From the NCBI GenBank assembly GCA_905221605.1, contig CAJNDS010002168.1, positions 495,233 to 557,732 on the forward strand: a DNA stretch of 62,500 nt, given 5' to 3'. This document shows, one piece after another, positions 9,589 through 20,850 of the stretch. A program made the translations under genes and the position numbers. Numbering within the stretch: position 1 is the stretch's first letter; each line of letters starts with the position of its first letter. The notes below the pieces were generated by a model that saw only the letters and a program-made list of their open reading frames with translations, searched no databases and had not been told where the DNA came from. This DNA is from Symbiodinium natans (taxonomy: Eukaryota > Sar > Dinophyceae > Suessiales > Symbiodiniaceae).

Positions 9589-9682
9589 TTCAGGGTTCAG
9601 GGTTTAGGGTTTAGGGTTTAGGGTTTGGGGTTTAGGGTTTAGGGTTTAGGGTTTAGGGTTTAGGGTTTAGGGTTTAGGGGTT
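9589..9682 (+). repeat. TTTAGGG array
   Basis: About 12 units with occasional TTCAGGG and TTTGGGG variants. Confidence 0.85.
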
Positions 9683-9777
9683 TCGGGTGTAGGGTCTGAA
9701 CAGTGAACAGAAAACATTTGCACCTAAACCAGGAGAACCCTTGTAGCGTTCGCGGGCAGCCAACCACAGTGTGGGCT

Positions 9778-9878
9778 GGGATGGTCCCCCTTATACTAAC
9801 AGTCCTTTTTGGGGATTAGAATCGGGGGTACTATAATCCCTATAAATAAGGACTGTTAGTATAGGGGGGGACATGCCA
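9778..9878. mobile_element. Miniature palindromic element, family B
   Basis: Well-preserved copy. The left arm CTTATACTAACAGTCCTTTT pairs with AAGGACTGTTAGTATAGGGG on the right. It supports the family consensus. Confidence 0.8.
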
Positions 9879-10090
9879 AAGTGTGGGTGAAACCCGAAAA
9901 TCTAGCCCGCAAACCCCAAACCCTATCAGTGCCACCTTCACCTCCTCCAAAAGAAGACCCACTAGCGTGACATCGTAGCCCCCACTAGGACCCAGGAGTA
10001 ACCTAGGAATAAAAAGGGTGCCCCCTTTTGGAAACCCAAACCCTAAAAAAACAGGAATCACGGCCGACTCCGTGTCCTGGTTCAAACTTC

Positions 10091-10217
10091 ATATGAAGTA
10101 GGGTATATATTTCTTGTACCCCCCCAACAGGACACCCGGTATATACACTCACCAATATTAAAAAAGGAACCTTATACACACTCACCAACAGCAGTAGTAT
10201 AAACCCTACTTCATATC
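10091..10217. mobile_element. Miniature element, family D, copy 1
   Basis: Terminal inverted repeats ATATGAAGTAGGGT and AAACCCTACTTCATAT. The interior holds GGACACCCGGTATATACACT and CTCACCAATATTAAAAAAGG. Related copies are at 14699 and 61455. Confidence 0.75.
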
Positions 10218-10610
10218 AGGCCTGGAACCTCCAAGGACTTTAACTAACGAGTCTATGAAAGGGTTCGGAGGTGCGAAGGAGCCCTTCGTACATGAAATGT
10301 GCCATAGAAAACCCTCGAGCTGACGCTCGTTTTTCAGGGGGAGGAGGAGTGGGGGGGGGTAACCCTGAACCCCAAACAACTGACCCTATAAACCCTGAAC
10401 CCTAAACCCTAAACCCTGAACCCTAAACCCTCAACCCTAAACCCTGAACCCTAAACCCGAAACCCTAAACCCGTCCCCGGCTCCTCCCACATTGTGTCCA
10501 CAGCTCTCGAAGCCGCGACCCGATCCGCCACAGGATCCTCACTACTGGGTTTGGGGTTTAGGGTTTAGGATTTAGGGTTTGGGGTTTAGGGTTTGGGGTC
10601 GAGGGTTTAG

Positions 10611-10746
10611 GATAATAACAAAAATAATAGCAATAACAATAACAGTAGCAATAACAATAACAATAGCAATGGCAATAGCAATAACAATAACAATAACGAT
10701 AACAATAACAATAACAATAACAATAACAATAACAATAACAATAACA
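10611..10746 (+). repeat. AATAAC hexamer microsatellite
   Basis: Tandem AACAAT units with some AGCAAT variants, next to a short GA/TA repeat at 10775-10815. The long open frames here encode only low-complexity Thr/Ile or Cys/Tyr strings and are not genes. Confidence 0.9.
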
Positions 10747-11837
10747 AGACGAATAATTATAATAATAGCAAAAAGAGAGAGAGAGATATATATATATATA
10801 TATACATATATATAGAAACACACGTATGATGCTGGCGAGACCTCCCCGCCCCGCCCCTCACTCCCTCCCCTTCCCTTCTCTTTTTTGAGCCCGGTGGAGT
10901 GGAATTTGGGGGTGGGGGGGGGGTAGGGGGCGTCGGCGAACCGAGTACCGGGATCACAACGTAGCCTTATATGCACAGTGCAGAATGGGGTTTGAGGCAG
11001 CAGCTCACAACTTTTTTAAGGGGCCTTTTGGTGTGTGAGATTTATGGCTTGGCTTTAAGGTTTAGTGGGGTAGGGCGGTATGGGGGAAGATAGGTGAGTT
11101 GAAGGAGGTCCGTACATTGAAGTTTGTAGGGTGCCGGTGAAGCGCTTTAGGGTATTAGGGTGTAGGGTTCGGGGAGTGGAAGTTTAGTGTTCGAGGGTTC
11201 AGGGTTTACACTTTAGGTGCTCCAGTAATAGAAGTCTCCTTGTTCTGGAGGATAGGCTCGGGTCTGTTTGCCTTTTGATAGGACTTTGGGACTCCAGGGT
11301 AGTGGGCGGGGGCATAGGGTTTTTTGGGTTTAGTGTTCGAGCGTTTCGAGCCGCAGGAATTCTTGCCTGAATGTCTGAGGGATCTGGGCTTGAATCTGGA
11401 AATAAACGGGCGCCCGTTCATGCCTGATGGCTTTGGGTCGCCCTCACACCAAAACGACACGGATCCGAACACGATCCGAAACTCTCGTTTCAGCCTGACC
11501 CCTGCACATCCCCGGGCAGTAAAACCTATGTACTTGTACTCCCGAAGCCCTGAGCCTGAACCCTACCTAGAGTAGTAAAGTAGCAACATTTGGCCTCCAA
11601 CATATACCCGACTGCGGTCGCACTTCTTGGACTCTTCGTGTTAATGAAGGTACATGCCCCTTTGTCTACCCCAATAGGGTGCAGGGTTTAGGGTTTAGGG
11701 TTTTAGGAATTAGGGTACAAGGTTTAGGGTTCATATACCCCACTATAGGGATTTTATATGACCACCATTTTCGGTTCCTCTAAACCCTAAACCCTAAACC
11801 CTAAACCCTAAACCCTAAACCCTAAACCCTCCCCAAG

Positions 11838-11921
11838 GAAACTCATGCCCTGGGCCTGGACCGTGCCGACGTTGAAGCGGAATCGAAAGACGCTGCGGAG
11901 AACTTCGGCCCGCTCATCCAC
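11838..11921 (-). CDS. Putative exon, unknown protein
   Basis: An ACAG acceptor precedes the frame VDERAEVLRSVFRFRFNVGT (continuing VQAQGMSFL) on the minus strand. The opposite strand is also open, so the strand is inferred from the run of minus-strand candidates. No domain was recognised. Confidence 0.33.
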
Positions 11922-11933
11922 CTGTCCAGAAGG

Positions 11934-12160
11934 GTTTAGGGTTTAGGGTTTAGGGTTTAGGGTTTAGGGTTTAGGGTTTAGGGTTTAGGGTTTAGGGGTC
12001 CACACATACTCCCCTGTCCCGGGGTTTAGGGTTTAGGGTTTGGGGTTTGGGGTTTGGGGTTTAGGGTTTAGGGTTTAGGGTTTGGGGTTTAGGGTTTAGG
12101 GGTTTGGGGTTTAGGGTTTGAGGGTTTGGGGTTTAGGGTTTAGGTTGTGGGGTTTAACCA
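11934..12160 (+). repeat. TTTAGGG and TTTGGGG mixed array
   Basis: Clean TTTAGGG units to about 11997, then mixed TTTAGGG/TTTGGGG from 12023. No coding content. Confidence 0.8.
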
Positions 12161-13228
12161 TCTGTTCGGAACGCACAGGGAACCCTAAACCCTAAACCTG
12201 AACCCTAAACCCGAAACCCTCAACTCACTTGTGGTACTATCATGGGACCAGGTACCGTGCTAAAGCAGTAGGGTGCCTAATTTCAGAGTAGCCTACACAT
12301 TCTGATCCTCGTGAAGAAGAAGGGCACCCTGTGAGTGTAGGTGGCGCAGTACCCTCGCGGAGCAACACTGTGCACCCGTCGTGCCACTAGGCATTGGCAA
12401 GGGAACCTATACCCCGTGAAAAGGAAGAAGCGAAGGTACCGATCACAGGACATCCGAAGTAGACTATGCCGAGTTGGGGGATCTGGAAGCTGAGTTGTCG
12501 CCCACCCTTTTGTGACCTCAGAAATCTGCTTACGATAACATAGTCCCAGATAGCCTGAATAGTAGTCGCTCAGTTCCTAAAACCTATAAACCCTAACCCC
12601 TGAAAGCCAATCTCTACACCCTAAACCCTGAACCCGAAACCCTCAACCCGCCCTAGACCCTACACCCTACACCCTAAACCCTAAACCCTAAACCCCAAAC
12701 CCCGCACCTAACCCACGGCGGACCTCGGGATCGTAGCCCGTAGGAAGGAAGACATCCTCGAGCCCGTGCCTCGCGCAGAGGAGGTTTAGGGTTTAGGGTT
12801 TAGGGGCTAGGGTTTCATCCTCCAGCCCTGCACCGTTAACCCTCAACCTACCTGGGTTTAGGGTGTAAGGTTTAGGGTTTAATTAGGGTTTAGTGTTTAG
12901 GGCTTCGGGCCTGCAAGGGGGTTGGAACAGAGTTGTTTTCAGTCTAGGGTTCTACTTCAGAGGAAGCCCGCGCTTGAAACAAGAAGGGGGTAAGACAATC
13001 CCACAGACTGAGGGTTTAGGGTTTAGGGTTTAGGGTTTAGGGTTTAGGGTTGAGGGTTTAAAGGGTTTTAGGGAGGCAGCTCCGAACGAGACCAAGATCC
13101 CCCAAGGTTTCGGGTTTTGGGTTTGGGGTTTAGGGTTTAGGATTTTGGGTTTTGGGGGGTTTTGGATCTAGAGTCTGACCCGCCCTACACCCCAACGAAC
13201 CCTAAGCCCGAAAACCCCAAACCCATTG

Positions 13229-13358
13229 CAGAGGGTTTAGGGTTAGGGTTTAGGGTTTAGGGTTTAGGGTTTAGGGTTTAGGGTTTAGGGTTTAGGGTTT
13301 AGGGTTTAGGGTTTAGGGTTTAGGGTTTAGGGTTTAGGGTTTAGGGCTTAGGGCTTAG
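13229..13358 (+). repeat. Long TTTAGGG array
   Basis: About 18 nearly perfect heptamers, ending in CTTAGGG variants. Confidence 0.9.
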
Positions 13359-13469
13359 AGTTTAGGGGACAGACATCGGCGAGCCAAGCAACTTCGAGGC
13401 TACCAGGAAAGCCGTGCGGATGGGCACCGGGTCAAAACCGAGTCCTCGGTGCGTTGGGGGATGAAGTTT

Positions 13470-13578
13470 GGGATGTTCCCCCCTTACACTAGAGCAGTCC
13501 TTAATGGGGATACCCTAAACCCTAAACCCTACACCCTAAACCCTGAACAAGGTCTGTTAGTATAAGGGGGAACATCCC
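13470..13578. mobile_element. Family B palindrome with telomere-like centre
   Basis: The arms GGGATGTTCCCCCCTTACAC and TATAAGGGGGAACATCCC are intact, but the usual loop (GGATTATAGTACCCC-like) is replaced by CCCTAAA-type units at 13511-13547. Confidence 0.75.
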
Positions 13579-14111
13579 AAGATGAAGGTTTAAACTTCGG
13601 GGCTTCGAGTTTGGAGCTTCGCACGTGGTGGGCCTAAGCTCGAACCGTGCTCCACCATGTTTGAGGTTTAGGGTTTAGGGTTTAGGGTTTAGGCGTTTAG
13701 GGTTTAGGGTTTAGGGTTTAGGGTTTAGGGCTAGGTTGGAACCACGGGCCCTTAGTGTGGTCCCTTACCCTTGTTTATAGGAATCCGAAGCATGGGCCCT
13801 TATTATATCTAGTGGATAGAAGCGTTTGAAGGCACCCAAGCCAAGGGCCCATACCTGGAGCCCAAGACGGAATGTGCGGCCACGGGCTTCAGAGCTATGT
13901 CAATCTAGGGGGGCTCAGCCCTAAACACGAGGGGGCCAAACCCTAAACCCTAAACCCTAAACCCTAAACCCTAAACCCTAAACCCTAAACCCTAAACCCT
14001 AAGTCATCTGCCCGCGAATTCTGCAAAAAAGGCCACCTGAAGCACACCAAGGAGCCATCCAGCGTCATGGAGTTCGGCACGATGCTCCTTATGCGGCGTC
14101 CCCCTACATCT

Positions 14112-14406
14112 AGGTTTAGGGTTTAGGGTTTAGGGTTTAGGGTCTAGGGTCTAGGGTTTAGGGTTTAGGGTTTAGGGTTTAGGGTTTAGGGTTTAGGGTC
14201 TAGGGTCTAGGGTTTAGGGTTTAGGGTTTAGGGTTTCGGGTTTAGGGTTTAGGGTTTAGGGTTTAGGGTTTAGGGTTTAGGGTTTAGGGTTTAGGGTTTA
14301 GGGTTTAGGGTTTAGGGTTTAGGGTTTAGGGTTTAGGGTTTAGGGTTTAGGGTTTAGGGTTTGGGGTTTAGGGTTTAGGGCTAGGGTTTAGGGCCTAGGG
14401 TTTCGG
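14112..14406 (+). repeat. Longest telomere-like array (about 295 bases)
   Basis: Around 40 TTTAGGG units containing two separate CTAGGGTCTAGGG blocks. The recurring variant block suggests duplication within the array. Confidence 0.9.
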
Positions 14407-14407
14407 G

Positions 14408-14527
14408 TTGTTCAGGGAGGGGGGTTCAAGAGGGTTCTCTAATACTCCCTACTACTCCCTAAGGCTCCCTAGGCTTCTTAAGGTTCCCTAGGTACCTACC
14501 CCCATGAAACCCCTTCCCTTAAGAACC
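14408..14527. mobile_element. Miniature element, family I, copy 1
   Basis: Contains CTAATACTCCCTACTACTCC and CCTAAGGCTCCCTAGGCTTC, ends in CCCTTAAGAACCC and begins with its degenerate inverse. Other copies are at 18483, 27322 and 38791. Confidence 0.65.
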
Positions 14528-14698
14528 CTAAACCCTAAACCCTAGACCCTAAGCCCTAAACCCTAAACCCTAAGCCCCAAGCCCTAAACCCTAAACCCTA
14601 AGCCCTAGCCCTAAACCCTAAACACTCGCTTAAAGACAGGGTTCAAGCCACATCCACTCCAACTTACGAACTCTCCAGCTCGAAGCTCCTACACAGGA

Positions 14699-14937
14699 CA
14701 TGAAGTAGGGTTTATATTTTTTGTGTCCCCAAAAGGACACCAAATGTATACACACTCACCAACTTAAAAAAAGGAACCTTATCTTGGCTGCACTTCGGAG
14801 GGTAGCAAAAAATTAAACTTTTAGCTGCCTGATTAAGAAACCCAATAAACCCAAAATGCTAAGGATCTGAAGTTACAGTAAAGCACCACAAAGTCATATA
14901 CACTCACCAAAAACAGAAATACATACCCTGCTTCATC
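14699..14937. mobile_element. Family D element interrupted by a family C element
   Basis: The family D ends (CATGAAGTAGGGTTTA and CATACCCTGCTTCAT) are separated by an inserted family C copy at 14783-14893. Family D sequence resumes as CATATACACTCACC. This establishes C as a mobile unit younger than D. Confidence 0.75.
14783..14893. mobile_element. Miniature element, family C, copy 1 (nested)
   Basis: From CTTGGCTGCACTTCGGAGGG to GCACCACAAAG. It is flanked by TTAT and TCAT, a 4-base site duplication with one difference. Confidence 0.7.
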
Positions 14938-15117
14938 AAGGGTTTAGTCGTTCTGCTGTCCAAATCCTGCCATGGGTTTAGGGTTTAGGATATAGGGTTT
15001 AGGATCTTTTTCTGCTTTTTAGGGGGTATTCCTGCGTGCTGTAATGGGCAGGTCTCTAAATTAGGGCCCCTTTGTTTTCTGTTTTCTTTTCCTTGTTTTT
15101 GCTTGGTTTATCTCTTT

Positions 15118-15147
15118 TTTTTTTTTTTTTTTTGGGGGGGGGGGGGG
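15118..15147 (+). repeat. Poly-T then poly-G run
   Basis: A T run passes directly into a G run; lengths may be affected by sequencing. Similar runs occur at 15781-15821 (C) and 16700-16737 (G). Confidence 0.85.
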
Positions 15148-15527
15148 TCCTTGTAACAAGGTGCCGTGCCACATAGGGGACTCAAAAGCGACACCAATCT
15201 AGAGAACTACCTTCCCGAAACCCCAAACCCAGAACCCTAAACCCCAAACCCTAAACCCCAGACCCTAAACCCTAAACCCTAAAAACCCTAAGCCCCAAAA
15301 CCCTAAACCCCAAACCCTAAACCCCAAACCCTAAACTCCAAACCCTAAACCCCAAACCCTAAACCCCAAACCCTAAACCCCAAACCCCAAGCCCTAAACC
15401 CCAAACCCTGCACCCCAAACCCCAAACCCTGAACCCTAAACCCCAACCCTCCCCAAAACCCAAAACCCAAACTCCAAACCCCAAAACCCTAAAGCCCAAA
15501 CCCCAAACCCTAAACCCTTCAAAGAAG

Positions 15528-15621
15528 GCTTTTGTGAAGCCCAAGGTGCCCTCTCGACACGTTTAATGTCGGCAGGGCGTAGCTGGACAGCGACAATCCA
15601 GGATTGCAAAGACCCTGGTAC
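15528..15621 (-). CDS. Putative exon, unknown protein
   Basis: After a CCCAG acceptor the minus frame reads VPGSLQSWIVAVQLRPADIK and continues RVERAPWASQK. Length and spacing resemble the RND exons, but nothing identifies the protein. Confidence 0.32.
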
Positions 15622-16235
15622 CTGGGTGGGGGTTTAGGGTTTAGGGTTTAGGGTTTAGGGTTTAGGGTTTAGGGTTTAGGATTGAGGGGGATCTAAGGCG
15701 TTTAATTCCCCCATTCCCTACTAAGAACCAGTGGGTTTTTGGGCGCATGGGACCCCTTTTACCTAGTTGCTTAAGGACCCGCCCCCCCCCCCCCCCCCTC
15801 CCCCCCCCCCCCCCCCCCCCCAAGAAAAAAAAGAGACTGAACAACAAAAACAACATTCTCCCTTAGAAGGGTAATACAGGGATATTTGTCTCTTTAAAGA
15901 GGGGTGTTGAAGGTTTGGGGCCTAGGGGAGCCTATAGAGGTCTAGTAGGGCACTGAGGGGTTCAGGGGTTTGGGGTTCCGGGGTTTCACCCTGCCCTAAA
16001 CCCTAAACCCTGAACCCTAAACCCTAAACCCTAAGCCCTAAACCCTGCCCCCAAAACCCAAAACCCAAAACCCTATACCCTAAACCCTAAACCCCCGTAA
16101 ACCCTAAGCCAGGGCTTTGGAGGCTTGGGGTTCCGGCGTTCAGGATCATCTAGGGGCTCTCTAATCCGGCGAGGGGTCCTGGCGAAAGAGGCCCGGAAGA
16201 TACAGAAACATGTACAGGCTACAAAGTCATACCTT

Positions 16236-16334
16236 GGGATGTTCCCCCCTCAGACGAACGGTCCTCTGTAGGGATTACAGTACTTCCTATGATAAGCCCC
16301 TTTAAGGACTGTTTGTATAAGGGCGAACATCCCA
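16236..16334. mobile_element. Miniature palindromic element, family B
   Basis: The arms GGGATGTTCCCCCCTCAGAC and GTATAAGGGCGAACATCCC flank the typical centre with GATTACAGTACTTCC. Confidence 0.7.
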
Positions 16335-16520
16335 ATGCGCAGGTAACATGACATGCGTAGTTCAGGCATCCCATCGCCGAGCAACTGCTAAATAACTCAC
16401 CAACCCAAATTCCCAAACTTCTTTTCCCTAACCGACCCCCCCCCAGAAAAAAGAAAGAGATGAACACAACATACATGAAGGTGTATTTGCATCAACAAAC
16501 AAAGAGCAGCCCCCTCTACA

Positions 16521-16637
16521 CCCTGAACCCTGAGGTCCTGAGGTCGTGGCTGCGGGTCTGTCTTGTTGCAGAACTCCGCGAAGCCGTTCGCTTCCCTGAG
16601 CGCCTGCTCTATCCTGGCGGCGTACTTGTGGTGATCA
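16521..16637 (-). CDS. Putative exon, unknown protein
   Basis: The minus frame reads DHHKYAARIEQALREANGFA and EFCNKTDPQPRPQDLRV, with GC-rich third positions and soluble-protein composition. A telomere-like tract lies upstream (16643-16680). No homology was recognised. Confidence 0.35.
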
Positions 16638-16699
16638 GGGCTTAGGGTTTAGGGTTTAGGGTTTAGGGTTTAGGACTTAGGGGCTCCAGGCCTGGGGAT

Positions 16700-16737
<38 letters not shown>
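16700..16737 (+). repeat. Poly-G run of about 38 bases
   Basis: One of the longest homopolymers in the window. True length is unreliable. Confidence 0.85.
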
Positions 16738-16738
<1 letters not shown>

Positions 16739-17144
16739 CGAAAATCCTGCTTCCCCCATCTTTCCCAACACCTAGGCGATTGCCAGAGGGGCATGTCTAC
16801 GCCGACTACACACCACAGCTTATCAGAGTTACCGATGAGCCCGCGCGTCCTGAGCTCTATGTAAGCTACCGGAGGCGGGCTTACAATAGCAGTTCACGAA
16901 AAAACCTCTGTGACGTGAACTGCTGCTAGCCAGTGTGAACATGGGGAGTTCTCTTCATTAGGGCCCCTTGTTATGTTTAGTACCCTAAAAAGTCTCAGCC
17001 CTCCAGGCCATGCAAATGAACATGTTCTTGACCCAAGCTAGACTGGACGTGGAACCCAGCAAAAATTACAATTTCAGCTTCTTCTTGGGAATTATAGTGC
17101 CCAAGCATTCAAAAATTATCCCCAAGTATCCCTAAGAATGAAAT

Positions 17145-17239
17145 TACCTAGAGGCTCCTATGTAGTACCTTTCTGGGGTAGTATACTAGAATCCCCTATA
17201 GCTAACCCAAAAAGGGACTACATTAGAGACTCCAGGTAA
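17145..17239. mobile_element. Miniature palindromic element, family A, copy 3
   Basis: One of the best-preserved copies: CCTAGAGGCTCCTATGTAGT at the left, ACTACATTAGAGACTCCAGG at the right, and centre ACTAGAATCCCCTATAGCTA. Confidence 0.8.
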
Positions 17240-17569
17240 AGTAGCCAAAAGCTCTCAAACCATTCCCCAGTGTCCCTAAGAATGAATGGTTCTACGGGCA
17301 TCCTCGGGCCTTCTAAGCCCTCAAGGTATGTGGAGGATACTACTGCCTTGCAGACCAGAGGAACCCAAAAAGGGTTTAGGGTTTAGGGTTTAGGGTTTAG
17401 GGAATAGGGAGTATAGTAGTATAGGGGTAGTATGACCCCCCCCCCCCCCCCACCCCAATTTTAGGGGTTCGGGTGGTCCCCAGGTAGAAGGACACCCCAG
17501 GAAAGGCACAGCAGGTAGAAGACCCTCATATTTCCAATTCCCGTTGAGATATCCAAATACCCCACTGCA

Positions 17570-17681
17570 CTTGGCTGCACTTAGGAGGGTAGCTAAAAAT
17601 TAGATTTTTAGCTGCCTTACTAGGAAACCCAATAAACCCAAAAAGGCTAAGGATCTAAAGTTACAGTAAAGCACCACAAAG
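17570..17681. mobile_element. Miniature element, family C, copy 2
   Basis: Starts CTTGGCTGCACTTAGGAGGG and ends GCACCACAAAG. It is flanked exactly by TGCA on both sides (17566-17569 and 17682-17685), a 4-base target-site duplication. Confidence 0.8.
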
Positions 17682-17759
17682 TGCAACAAGGGGTTTCGAG
17701 TCTGTTTACGGCCATTCCCCAACTCCTGGTCTTGCGCGCAAGGAAGCATAAAAAACCCT

Positions 17760-17850
17760 GGCTCTTAGCAGGGAATGAGGGCCCTGCATATACCCTTCAA
17801 GGGATGATACAGGGGCCTAATTCCCTCATTCCCTACTAAGAACCAGCCAG
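17760..17850. mobile_element. Miniature palindromic element, family H
   Basis: The inverted arms CTTAGCAGGGAATGAGGGCC and AATTCCCTCATTCCCTACTA surround TATACCCTTCAAGGGATGAT. Related to the 1514-1790 element, but without the microsatellite. Confidence 0.65.
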
Positions 17851-18482
17851 AAAAAAATCACGACGTTTGGGATAAAGAAAGGGGCAAGTCTGGTTCAGGA
17901 GTCCAGGTCACGCCTGTGAAGCCCCGTGCATACTAGAAAGACCAAAAACCCTTAACCCCAAACCCTGAACCCTGAACCCTAACAAGCAACGAACGTTACT
18001 GTACCCTAAACCCTCAATCCTGAACCTTAAACCCTATACCCCTAAACCCTTAACACTAAACCCTAAACCCTATACCCCAAGCCCTCGAAGCCTAAAGCCG
18101 AAACCCTAGAAAAGGAGAGCGAGCCTGGAGATTTGGCTCAGAAACTTTGTGCTCAGAATGCCGTTGCTTCCTCCACGCTGGCTACGGGGTTGGGACTCAC
18201 GATTGCAGGCTCGGGCTTGTGAAGGCTTAGGGTTTAGGGTTTAGGGTTCAGGGTTTAGGGTTTAAGGTCTAGTGTCTAATGTAGCTCCTTTTTGGTCTAG
18301 TTATAGGGGATTCTCGTAGACTACCCCAAAAAAGTACTTTTCGGGGCTTCGTAAGGATCCTCGTGGGGGCTAGTGGCAGTCTAAGTGAGGTGGCCCAACT
18401 TGACTTAATATGGGTTTAGAGTTTAGGGTTTAGGGTTCCAAAAGGAAGTTCAGGGTTTAGGGTTCAGGGTTTAGGGTTACAA

Positions 18483-18614
18483 AAGGGTTCTTAAGGGAGC
18501 GGGGTTCAAGGGGGGTAACCCAAGGTTCGCTAATACTCCCCACTACTCCCTAAGGCTCCCTCGGCTGCCCTAAGGTTCCCTGGGTACCTACCTTGAACCC
18601 CCTCCCTTAAGAAC
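18483..18614. mobile_element. Miniature element, family I, copy 2
   Basis: The arms GTTCTTAAGGGAGCGGGGTT and AACCCCCTCCCTTAAGAAC are clear inverted repeats of about 20 bases. Confidence 0.75.
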
Positions 18615-18934
18615 CCGATGTTTAGGGTTTAGGGTTTAGGGTTTAGGGCTTAGGGGATCTCTCCGTGCACTCTGTGAAGACGAAAGGCAAGCAACACGCC
18701 AATGTTCCACTGGGGGGGAGGAAACGCCAGAGAGAAAGTCGAGTTCCCTGTGTGCAGCTTCCTAATTTATGGTCCCTTTCTATACTTCCCTTAGAACCAT
18801 AACACAAACAATGTCGTCAAGAATGATATTCCCCTCAAAACTGTGCATGAACAACAGCAGAACCTAATTGAAACTCGGGGAACTACAGTGTAGGGTTTAG
18901 GGCTTAGGATTTAGGGTGTAGGGGTTAGGGTTTA

Positions 18935-19092
18935 GAATCCAGGGGTGCCCACAAGAAGGGACCACAACCCCGAGACTTTGCCCGTGCGCAACTGCTGCGA
19001 AAGAGTGCATGCAGGGACCCGTGCGCCCAGCGCAAGCCCTGTTGAGCGATGGTTTCGGGTTTGACTTTCTGGGCTTCGGGGTCGAAGAGTAT
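18935..19092 (-). CDS. Putative exon, unknown protein
   Basis: The minus-strand frame reads ILFDPEAQKVKPETIAQQGL and continues RWAHGSLHALFRSS, then a Cys/Arg-rich end. A pyrimidine tract (CTTTTTCTTTCTTTCC) lies just upstream, although an exact AG acceptor is unclear. At about 157 bases it is one of the longer open islands. Function is unknown. Confidence 0.35.
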
Positions 19093-19429
19093 CCCGGAAA
19101 GAAAGAAAAAGGAGGAGGGCGACGTTTTTGTTCATAGGGAGGTGCGGGAACACTGCTGCCAGTCCAGCCTGAACCCTGAACCCTAAACCTTTGGTATGGC
19201 TGGGGTGCTGGAACCCTAAACCCTTAACCCTGGAATTGCTGTCGCTGCTGACTACAAGGCTGCAGAGGTAGGGGAGCACTTTAGGGTTTGGGGTTTAGGG
19301 TTTAGGGTTTAGGGTTTAGGGTTTGGGGTTTAGGGTTTCGGCCTTAGGGGGTTGGGGATTGCGGCGCCCACCCCCTCCCCGACGCCCAGAACAGAAGCCG
19401 TAGGCTGCGAGACCCTCAGCCCTCAACAC

Positions 19430-19576
19430 TACTTGAGGTTCATGGGCAGTTATAGGTAGCCCTAAACCCTAAACCCTAAACCCTAAACCCTAAACCTAGG
19501 GTTATTAGGTCGACCAGTTATAACTACAGTGACCATACTTCGAACCCCAGTTATACCTGTCCATGAACCTCCAACT
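19430..19576. mobile_element. Miniature element, family G, with telomere-like insert
   Basis: The arms CTTGAGGTTCATGGGCAGTT and CTGTCCATGAACCTCCAAC are inverted. A CCCTAAA tract (19460-19500) occupies part of the interior. Confidence 0.65.
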
Positions 19577-20850
19577 AAGCTACTTTGGAGCTTGAGGCAC
19601 ACATTGGAGCAATACCCTAAACTCTGAAGACCTAGAAGGTTTGGGGTTTAGGGTTTACTGTTTGGGGTACTCTCAACCCTGAACCCTGAATGATGTCCCT
19701 CCCTGCCTGCAGGTGAGGCCAGCGAGTAGGCAAGATAGAGATCTTTGGTACTATACCTCGGCCGAAAACGGGATAAGGGTTTCGGGGGTTTTCGGCGTTT
19801 AGGAGTCTAGATTTTCGGGCCTAGGCTTTATTATTATTATTATTATCATGATTATTATTACTTTAAATTATTATTGTTGTTGTCATAGATAGATAAACAA
19901 ATAAATATAAATAAGTATATATATATATATATGTAATAGCAGCCAACAAGCCGGAAACTCAATAGCCTCAATCCTTGAGAGTAAAGTATAGGGAATCCCA
20001 GCACTATTTGTCCTTAAAAGGGTTTCCAACTTTTGGGGTTTACTGTATATGTATGTATGTATATATAGATATATATTTATTTATTTTTTGGGGGGAGGGG
20101 TAGGGTTTAGGGTTGAGAGTTTATGGGTTTATGGGTTTAGGGTTCAGCAAGGTTTTGGCGGTCTAGTTTCTCTTGCTATGTCGCCCTAGACATATTGGGG
20201 GGCGAGGGGAGGGGGGTTGTTCTGAAATTCAGGCGTCCCTTTTTGTGGGGCTATACGCAAGGGAAGTTCTATAAACCCCTATCGAAGAAGGAATAACAAA
20301 GGGGAGCCCAATGAAACAATCGCTTCTCGGCATCTTGATTCTTTTGGGAACTAAATGACCCCTCAGGGGTCAAATTGGCCCTAAACCCTAAACCTTTTTG
20401 GAGTTTAGAGCTTAGGGTCCTCGGGATCCTTCATCGGGAGCATGGTAGTATGGGGGTTTAGGGTTTAGGGTTTGGGGCATCAAGATCCCAACGATGAGGT
20501 TCACCTGGTCCCCAAGAAAACGGCGATTTTTTGTTGTTTGGTGGGTGTGGGGGCATGCCTAGGGTTTAGGGTTTAGGGTTCCGCTGTATGGTGGCCGTCT
20601 GGCTGACATAGTTTAGGGTTTATAGTGTTCAGGGTTAAATGCTCATGCTTGAATCCCAAACAGTCCTGAGCCCTGAGTTTCAGAGGCTCGACTTACAGTG
20701 TGGCCATGGGACTTGGTACCCCACATCGGATATGGTGTGGTTGAAACCCTACACCCGAAACGGTCCTTTGAGGCTTATCTTGGCGTTGGGTATTGGTGTC
20801 CACAATTAAACGGGCACTCTGCGTGGACGCACTCTGGGTGAAGGACTGGT

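Larger units (their letters stand above)
7094..16700. other. Telomere-tract mosaic with possible upstream exons
   Basis: This block alternates telomere-like arrays, miniature elements and non-repetitive islands of 70-330 bases. N-terminal exons of the RND gene are expected here; the best candidates are listed separately (8745-8852, 11838-11921, 15528-15621, 16521-16637). At 12240-12560 there are about 320 bases without heptamers and without a convincing frame. No RNA gene was recognised. Confidence 0.45.

Noticed and set aside
10558-10976. Long open frames across the AATAAC microsatellite
   Set aside because: They encode only low-complexity strings produced by the hexamer repeat and run on both strands.
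14112-14406. A true chromosome end
   Set aside because: Arrays of this kind recur throughout in both orientations with unique sequence on both sides, so they are interstitial.
16775-16862. Plus-strand exon ending in TATGTAAGC
   Set aside because: The donor looks good, but the minus strand is equally open with acceptable sites, so strand and reality cannot be decided.
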